A stretch of DNA of 64,000 nt, from positions 1,860,001 through 1,924,000 of the forward strand of contig CBDBPN010000004.1 in assembly GCA_965208745.1 (NCBI GenBank), written 5' to 3'. Source of the DNA: VXNE01 sp965208745. Its GTDB lineage: Bacteria; Pseudomonadota; Gammaproteobacteria; Pseudomonadales; Azotimanducaceae. This document shows positions 59,214 to 64,000 of the stretch, piece by piece. The notes under the pieces are model-generated. The model worked only from the letters and a program-made list of their open reading frames with translations. It was not told the origin of the DNA and did no database searches. Both the position numbers and the translations under genes were made by a program. Numbering within the stretch: the stretch's first letter is position 1; each line of letters begins with the position of its first letter.

Positions 59214-59901
59214 CGGTCCGGCCGCCCCGGTCATCGCGATCGACGGACCGAGCGGCTCCGGCAAGGGCACGATCGCGGCCCTGGTCGCCGCGCGGCTGGG
59301 CTGGCGCCTGCTCGACAGCGGGGCGCTCTATCGCATCGTCGCGTGGGCCGCCCTCGCCCGGGGGATTCCGCTCGACGATCCGGAACGCCTTGCCACCATG
59401 ACGCGCGCCCTGGCCATCGAGCAGGGCGCCACGGCGGTCCGCGTCGATGGCGTGGACGTGACGACGGCGATCCGCGAAGAACGCATCAGCGTCGGGGCGG
59501 CGGCGGTCGCGACTTTGCCGGAGGTGCGCCAGACCTTGCGCGCCGTGCAGCAGGGCATGCGTGTCGCGCCCGGCCTTATCGCGGACGGACGCGACATGGG
59601 CACGGAAGTGTTTCGCGACGCGGAGCTCAAGATTTTCCTCGACGCGAGCGCCGAGGAGAGGGCCCGCCGTCGACATAAGCAGTTGATGGAAAAGGGATCG
59701 AGTGTTAGTCTGCGCGACCTTTTCGCGAGCATTCAGGCACGCGACCGGAGGGACAGGAACCGTGCGGTTTCGCCGCTCAAACGCGCGCCGGACGCTATCT
59801 CGATCGACACCACGCAGATGTCCGTCGAGGCGGTGGTCGCCGAGGTGCTGAGGCATGTCGAGGCCCGGGGTCTGACCGCCGGCGCGCGAGGGAGGGGGTA
59901 G
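59206..59901 (+). CDS. cmk: Cytidylate kinase
   Basis: Cmk phosphorylates CMP and dCMP. The P-loop is IAIDGPSGSGKGTIA, then LLDSGALYRIVAWAAL (SGxxYR substrate site), IADGRDMGTEVF (DGRDxGT), LDASAEERARRRHKQL and ARDRRDRNRAVSPL. The 231 residues match the family. Coupled to tyrA by overlap. cmk-rpsA-ihfB is a near-universal proteobacterial order. Confidence 0.96.
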   Translation: MPDGPAAPVIAIDGPSGSGKGTIAALVAARLGWRLLDSGALYRIVAWAALARGIPLDDPERLATMTRALAIEQGATAVRVDGVDVTTAIREERISVGAAAVATLPEVRQTLRAVQQGMRVAPGLIADGRDMGTEVFRDAELKIFLDASAEERARRRHKQLMEKGSSVSLRDLFASIQARDRRDRNRAVSPLKRAPDAISIDTTQMSVEAVVAEVLRHVEARGLTAGARGRG

Positions 59902-59919
59902 ACGACAGACAGGGCGCGC

Positions 59920-59934
59920 CACGCCGGTGGCGTG
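59920..59934 (+). promoter_or_regulatory. Stem-loop in the rpsA leader
   Basis: CACGCC, a GGT loop and GGCGTG form a perfect 6-bp hairpin about 80 bp before the rpsA start, in the 112-bp cmk-rpsA gap. S1 genes are commonly autoregulated through structured leaders, so a control role is possible. No T-run follows, so a terminator is unlikely. Confidence 0.3.
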
Positions 59935-60013
59935 AGAGATTCACTAGGACTTCCCGTCATCACGAGCGGATCGCCAGGACGGGGAGAGCGAAGACGGAAA
60001 CACGAATAGCAGC

Positions 60014-61708
60014 ATGGCAGAGAGCTTTACCGATCTGTTCGAAGAGAGCCTGAACACCATCGAGATGGCGCCGGGTTCGATCGTGACGGGGACCGTGGTC
60101 GAAATCGACAGCGAGGTCGTCATCGTCCACGCGGGCCTCAAGTCCGAGGGCGTCATCCCGCGCACCCAGTTCATCAACGAGCGAGGCGAGTTCACGCTCG
60201 AAATCGGCGATCAGGTCAAGGTCGCCATGGAAGCCGTGGACGACGGCTGGGGAGCGACCCGGCTGTCCCGCGAGAAGGCCCGCCGCGCCGAGTGCTGGCA
60301 GATGCTGGAGGACGCCTTCGACAACGGGAAGGTCGTCCAGGGCGTCATGAACGGCCGTGTCAAGGGCGGTTTCACGGTCGACATCAACGACATCCGGGCC
60401 TTCCTGCCCGGCTCCCTGGTCGACGTCCGGCCGCTGCGCGAGACCGCCCACCTCGAAGGCAAGCCCCTCGATTTCAAGGTCATCAAGCTCGACCAGAAGC
60501 GGAACAACGTCGTGGTGTCCCGGCGCGCCGTGCTCGAACAGGAGAACAGCGCGGAGCGGGAGGCGCTTCTGGCCTCGCTCCAGGAAGGCCAGGAGATCAA
60601 GGGCGTCGTCAAGAACCTCACCGATTACGGCGCCTTCGTCGACCTCGGCGGCGTCGACGGGCTGCTGCACATCACCGACATGGCCTGGCGCCGCATCCGC
60701 CATCCGAGCGAAGTGGTGACCGTCGGCGACGACGTGAACGTCAAGATCCTGAAGTTCGACCGCGAGAAGAACCGCGTCTCGCTCGGCATGAAGCAGCTCG
60801 GAGACGACCCCTGGGTCGACCTCACGCGACGCTATCCCGAGGGCACGCGCGTACCCGCCGTCGTCACCAACCTCACGGACTACGGCTGCTTCGCCGAGAT
60901 CGAGGAAGGCGTGGAGGGACTGGTGCACGTCTCCGAGATGGACTGGACGAACAAGAACGTCCACCCATCCAAGGTCGTCGCGGTGGGCGACGAGGTCGAG
61001 GTCATGGTGCTCGACATCAACGAGGAGCGGCGCCGCATCTCGCTCGGCATCAAGCAGTGCCGCCCCAATCCCTGGGACGAGTTCGCGGCCACCTACGCCC
61101 GCGGCCAGCGCATCGAGGGCCGCATCAAGTCGATCACGGACTTCGGCATCTTCATCGGCCTGCAGGGCGGTATCGACGGCCTGGTGCACCTGTCCGACAT
61201 CTCGTGGAACGAACCCGGTGAGACGGCCGTGCGCCGCTACCGGAAGGGCGAGGAGATCGAGACCGTCATCCTCGCCATCGACGCCGAGCGCGAGCGGATC
61301 TCCCTCGGCGTCAAGCAGCTCGACGAGGACGCCTTCACCGACTACGTGAACGAAAACGTCAGCGGCAGCATCGTCACGGGCGAGGTGATCACTGTGGAGC
61401 CGCGGGAAGCGGTCGTCCGGCTCGCCGCGGAAGTCGAGGGCGTCCTCAAGGCGTCCGAGATCGGCATGGATCGCATCGATGACGCCCGCAACGTCCTGAA
61501 GCCCGGCGACGAGATCTCGGTCAAGATCGTCAACGTCGACCGCAAGAACCGCTACCTCGGCCTCTCGATCAAGGCGAAGGAGCAGGACGAGGAACGGGCG
61601 AACCTGCGCGAGCACCGGGACCGGGAGGCCGACCGCCGCCGCGGTCCGACCACGCTCGGCGACCTCATCAAGCGGCAGATGGATCGTAGCGCGGACCAGG
61701 AGCGCTGA
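60014..61708 (+). CDS. rpsA: 30S ribosomal protein S1
   Basis: S1 binds mRNA and the 30S subunit. Six S1 repeats fill the 564 residues. Repeats 3 and 4 show the standard LTDYGAFVDLGGVDGLLHITDMAW and LTDYGCFAEIEEGVEGLVHVSEM patterns, and repeat 5 ITDFGIFIGLQGGIDGLVHLSD. The start MAESFTDLFEESL is typical. It is separate from cmk and likely has its own promoter or leader control. Confidence 0.97.
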   Translation: MAESFTDLFEESLNTIEMAPGSIVTGTVVEIDSEVVIVHAGLKSEGVIPRTQFINERGEFTLEIGDQVKVAMEAVDDGWGATRLSREKARRAECWQMLEDAFDNGKVVQGVMNGRVKGGFTVDINDIRAFLPGSLVDVRPLRETAHLEGKPLDFKVIKLDQKRNNVVVSRRAVLEQENSAEREALLASLQEGQEIKGVVKNLTDYGAFVDLGGVDGLLHITDMAWRRIRHPSEVVTVGDDVNVKILKFDREKNRVSLGMKQLGDDPWVDLTRRYPEGTRVPAVVTNLTDYGCFAEIEEGVEGLVHVSEMDWTNKNVHPSKVVAVGDEVEVMVLDINEERRRISLGIKQCRPNPWDEFAATYARGQRIEGRIKSITDFGIFIGLQGGIDGLVHLSDISWNEPGETAVRRYRKGEEIETVILAIDAERERISLGVKQLDEDAFTDYVNENVSGSIVTGEVITVEPREAVVRLAAEVEGVLKASEIGMDRIDDARNVLKPGDEISVKIVNVDRKNRYLGLSIKAKEQDEERANLREHRDREADRRRGPTTLGDLIKRQMDRSADQER

Positions 61709-61766
61709 CAACGAAACGCGCCCGCGACGGAGGGCCCGGCCCTCCCGGGCTGCCTCGCGGACCGGC

Positions 61767-62087
61767 ATGACGAAATCGGAACTCATCGAGATCATCGCGC
61801 GACGCCAGCCGCAGCTCTCCACGCGCGATGTCGAGCTGTCCGTGAAGACGCTCATCGAGCAGATGTCCCGCACGCTTGCGCGGGGCGGACGCATCGAGAT
61901 CCGGGGCTTCGGCAGCTTCTCGCTGCATTACCGGGGGCCGCGCATCGGCCGCAACCCCCGTACCGGTGAGAAGGTGGGGCTCGCCGGCAAGTACGTCCCG
62001 CACTTCAAACCCGGCAAGGACCTCCGCCACCGGGTCAACGCCAGCCTGCTCGCCGAGCAGCGCGCCGGCGGTGACCGGGGATCTTGA
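61767..62087 (+). CDS. ihfB: Integration host factor subunit beta
   Basis: IHF-beta bends DNA as a heterodimer with IhfA. MTKSELIEIIARRQPQLSTRDVE, GGRIEIRGFGSFSLHYRGPRIGRNPRTGEKV and the C-terminal FKPGKDLRHRVN identify it. RNPRTGE contains the intercalating proline. Length 106, slightly longer than E. coli (94). It follows rpsA by 58 bp, with a GC-rich inverted repeat at about 61725-61741 in between. Confidence 0.96.
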   Translation: MTKSELIEIIARRQPQLSTRDVELSVKTLIEQMSRTLARGGRIEIRGFGSFSLHYRGPRIGRNPRTGEKVGLAGKYVPHFKPGKDLRHRVNASLLAEQRAGGDRGS

Positions 62088-62389
62088 TCAGACGGCTCAA
62101 GCTGGCGCTCTGGGTCGTCGCGGGACTGGCCCTCGCCGCCCTCTCCGCGATCCTCGTGATGGACAACGGGACGCCGGTGCGCCTGCGCCTGCTGGCCTAC
62201 GAGACGCCTCCGGCGCCGGTCTTCGTCTGGCTCTTCGTGGCCCTCGGGGGCGGGCTCGTTGCCGGTTTCGCACTCGCCTCGGTCAGCCTGCTCAAGGGTC
62301 GCGTCGCCCAGCGGCAACTGCGGCGGGAGCGGGACCGCAGCGTGCGTGAACTGGACAGGCTGAAAGACGCGGAGGAGCCCGGGCGTTAA
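62084..62389 (+). CDS. lapA: LapA-like DUF1049 membrane protein
   Basis: A 101-residue inner-membrane protein with two helices (LALWVVAGLALAALSAILV and VFVWLFVALGGGLVAGFALA), then a basic, charged C-terminal helix. This is the DUF1049/LapA pattern; in E. coli LapA works with LapB in control of LPS synthesis. Its place after ihfB matches. It starts with a TTG overlapping the ihfB stop (TTGA). lapB is not downstream here. Confidence 0.85.
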   Translation: MIRRLKLALWVVAGLALAALSAILVMDNGTPVRLRLLAYETPPAPVFVWLFVALGGGLVAGFALASVSLLKGRVAQRQLRRERDRSVRELDRLKDAEEPGR

Positions 62390-62557
62390 CTCGCGAGCCC
62401 GGCCGCCGCCTCGAACTCCCTGGGGCGGCGAGCACCCGGTCGATGTCTACGGTCATGGGCGGAATTGTACGCGCCCGGGAGCCGGCGTCCGACCTCCGTG
62501 CTTGCCGCGCGCGCACGAAAGTAGTGTCATGGGGCTTTGCCGCTGACGGAGACAGCC

Positions 62558-62986
62558 ATGCGAACTTGCCGTTCCCTCCTCCTGGGCGCTGCCGCCACCG
62601 CCTTGCTGGCGCTGCCCCTCAGTGCGTCCGAGGGCGCGATGGAGTACCGCCAGCACACCATGGCCGCCGTCGGCGGACACACCACGGCGCTATTCGACAT
62701 CCTGACCGGAAAGGTGGGGCACACCGGGCATCTGGCTGCCCACGCGGAGGCCCTCAAGGCCATGTCCGGCATCGCCGCGACCCTGTTCCCCGCAGGATCG
62801 GAGGGCGGCGATGCGCTCCCCGGCATCTGGGAAGACGCGGAGGACTTCGCGGTGCGGCTCAGCGCCTTCGAGGCGGCGGCCGGCAACCTGAGCGATGTCG
62901 TCGCGGCCGGCGGCGAAGTCATGCCCGCCGCGATGCAGCTCGGGCAGGCCTGCAAGGGCTGCCACGACAACTATCGCGCGGAGTAA
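62558..62986 (+). CDS. Cytochrome c' (class II c-type cytochrome)
   Basis: A 142-residue exported four-helix cytochrome. The signal peptide is SLLLGAAATALLALPLSASEG. The haem motif near the C-terminus is CKGCHDNYR, the class II position. Regions YRQHTMAAVGGHT and LAAHAEALKAMSGIAATLFP fit the first helices. It may bind NO or pass electrons. The ATG at 62558 is preferred to one at 62537 because the latter places charged residues before the signal. A gap of 168 bp upstream shows nothing clear. Confidence 0.87.
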   Translation: MRTCRSLLLGAAATALLALPLSASEGAMEYRQHTMAAVGGHTTALFDILTGKVGHTGHLAAHAEALKAMSGIAATLFPAGSEGGDALPGIWEDAEDFAVRLSAFEAAAGNLSDVVAAGGEVMPAAMQLGQACKGCHDNYRAE

Positions 62987-63010
62987 TCCAGCAGGGCTGG
63001 CGCCGGGGCG

Positions 63011-63658
63011 TTAGAGCAGCCGCAGCGCCACGTACACGAAACCGCCGGTCACGGCGATCGTCACCGCTGCCCGCAGGAGGTAGTGGTCCGTCGCGGGCAG
63101 GTCCGCGGCCTTGCGGCCCGTGATCATGGCGAGCGGCGTCGGGTCCCGCATGGCCCCGTAGACGAGGTGGGCGGTGAGGTGGATCGAGACGAGGCCGATC
63201 ACCAGCCAGAACGCGCGGTGATGCACCCAGTTCATGGCGTCGGCGACCCCTTCGTCGACGTATCCGCGCAGCGGGCCGTTCAGGAAGATGTCGTCGGTCG
63301 CGAAGAGTCCGGTCGTCGCCTGCACCCCCACCGCCAGGAACAGCACGACCACCAGGGCGATGCCCGGTGCCGTGTGCGCCTCCGCCGGCAGGTCTCCTCT
63401 GGACGCGCGCAGGGCCGGCGTGAAGTGGGCCAGCACCGCGCGGGGCGTCGTCACGTAGTGGCGGAAGCGTACGTAGAGTCCTCCCCACAGCCCCCACCCG
63501 ACCCGAAACATCAGCAGCGCCACGATCGCGTAGCCCGACCGCTGGTGCCATTGCATCAGCGAGAAATCGCCCGCGAGACCCGTGTAGAGCGAGAACAGCA
63601 CGCAGGCTCCGAACAGCCAGTGCCACAGCCGGATCGGGAGGTCCCAGACGCGGGTCAC
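63011..63658 (-). CDS. Cytochrome b561-type di-haem membrane protein
   Basis: A 215-residue four-helix membrane cytochrome. Haem-ligand histidines are visible in PIRLWHWLFG, LMQWHQRSGY, NWVHHRAFWLV and SIHLTAHLVY. It belongs to the Ni/Fe-hydrogenase-type cytochrome b/b561 group and may pass electrons between quinones and a c-type cytochrome. A cytochrome c' gene stands next to it, convergent. The GTG at 63658 overlaps the nhaD stop, so both are probably on one transcript. Confidence 0.88.
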   Translation of the reverse strand: MTRVWDLPIRLWHWLFGACVLFSLYTGLAGDFSLMQWHQRSGYAIVALLMFRVGWGLWGGLYVRFRHYVTTPRAVLAHFTPALRASRGDLPAEAHTAPGIALVVVLFLAVGVQATTGLFATDDIFLNGPLRGYVDEGVADAMNWVHHRAFWLVIGLVSIHLTAHLVYGAMRDPTPLAMITGRKAADLPATDHYLLRAAVTIAVTGGFVYVALRLL

Positions 63659-64000
63659 GGCATTACACCGTCGAAGCGCGTATTGATCATCAGGTGGACC
63701 CAGATGCTCGCGAAGTAGCCGACGGCGATGATCCAGGTCCACTTCAGGTGGCCGAAGAAGGTGTACAGCCCCCGCGCCTGGCCCATCAGCGCCACGCCGG
63801 CCGCCGACCCGATGGAGAGCATGCTGCCTCCGACGCCCGCCGTCAGCGTCACGAGCAGCCATTGCGTCATGTCCATCTCCGGAAGCATCTGGAGCACCGC
63901 GACCATCACGGGGATGTTGTCGACGATCGCCGAGAGGATGCCGACCATCGTGTTCGCGAACGTCGGGCCGAGCTCGACGTACATGTACTGCGACACGAGT
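63655..64000 (-). CDS. nhaD: Na+/H+ antiporter NhaD, C-terminal part (5' end outside window)
   Basis: The visible 114 residues include FANTMVGILSAIVDNIPVMVAVLQMLPEMD, LLVTLTAGVGGSMLSIGSAAGVALMGQARG and FFGHLKWTWIIAVGYFASIWVHL, the last helices of NhaD. IVDNIP holds the conserved Asp-Asn of the ArsB/NhaD superfamily ion site. The frame runs off the window edge. A sodium antiporter suits a marine or saline cell. Confidence 0.9.
   Translation of the reverse strand, partial: LVSQYMYVELGPTFANTMVGILSAIVDNIPVMVAVLQMLPEMDMTQWLLVTLTAGVGGSMLSIGSAAGVALMGQARGLYTFFGHLKWTWIIAVGYFASIWVHLMINTRFDGVMP

Noticed and set aside
61725..61741. GC-rich inverted repeat between rpsA and ihfB as a Rho-independent terminator
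   Set aside because: Short, imperfect and not followed by a T-run; at most an attenuator.

Overview
The window is a 64 kb piece of a high-GC chromosome (roughly two-thirds G+C by eye), almost fully coding, with no stretch over 300 bases without a gene. I saw no tRNA, rRNA or CRISPR. Several gene orders are typical of Gammaproteobacteria: trkA-rsmB-fmt-def-dprA-tsaC-aroE; DUF2782/polA/engB/cytochrome c4/dsbA; yciB/yciO-trpS-scpA-scpB-rluB; and mtaD-ubiG-yciK divergent from gyrA-serC-pheA-hisC-tyrA-cmk-rpsA-ihfB-lapA. Two phytanoyl-CoA-type dioxygenases, tandem sulfatases, a luciferase-like monooxygenase, ergothioneine genes and accessory ATPases suggest a marine or host-associated (for example sponge-associated) lineage. 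That last point is inference.

Layout. 1-3.7 kb: 3' part of a large STAND-like NTPase with a C-terminal PD-(D/E)XK-like nuclease, probably a defence gene. 3.7-9.4 kb (minus): trkH, trkA, rsmB, fmt and def, with a tandem palindromic repeat between fmt and def. 9.6-15.6 kb (plus): dprA, purE, tsaC, aroE, then wrecked coxB and coxA followed by intact ctaA, ctaB and a Sco protein. 15.7-18.8 kb: egtB, egtD and a PhyH-type dioxygenase. 18.8-24.4 kb: DUF2782 gene, polA whose proofreading site is lost, an inserted toxin-antitoxin pair, engB, cytochrome c4 and dsbA. 24.4-27.2 kb: aceE behind a hairpin-rich leader. 27.2-36.6 kb is accessory: luciferase-like monooxygenase, a frameshifted SDH-type peptidase, a short-chain dehydrogenase, a second PhyH oxygenase divergent from a class-III aminotransferase/phospho-lyase and a small-molecule kinase, then two sulfatases. 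36.8-38.0 kb: an AAA ATPase behind an AT-rich dyad.

38.0-42.8 kb (minus): a tightly coupled run yciB, SH3-domain protein, pdxJ, ppiA, cold-shock-domain membrane protein, argS. 42.8-48.2 kb (plus): yciO, trpS, scpA, scpB, rluB and an unknown gene. 48.2-49.5 kb: an AAA ATPase carrying an in-frame copy of the palindromic repeat. 49.5-52.3 kb (minus): yciK-like, ubiG, mtaD. 52.4-62.4 kb (plus): gyrA through lapA, covering serine, phenylalanine and tyrosine synthesis and the cmk-rpsA-ihfB block. 62.5-64 kb: cytochrome c', a b-type cytochrome and the 3' end of nhaD.

The most notable signal that ordinary annotation does not explain is a dispersed palindromic element of about 45 bp (8742-8897, 46304-46349, 48553-48600). 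It keeps reading frames open inside or at the edge of genes, much as Rickettsia palindromic elements do. Others are the four missing metal ligands of the Pol I proofreading site, the cox remnants beside intact haem A genes, a possible oxygenase-kinase-phospho-lyase pathway, and 16 four-base stop/start overlaps.
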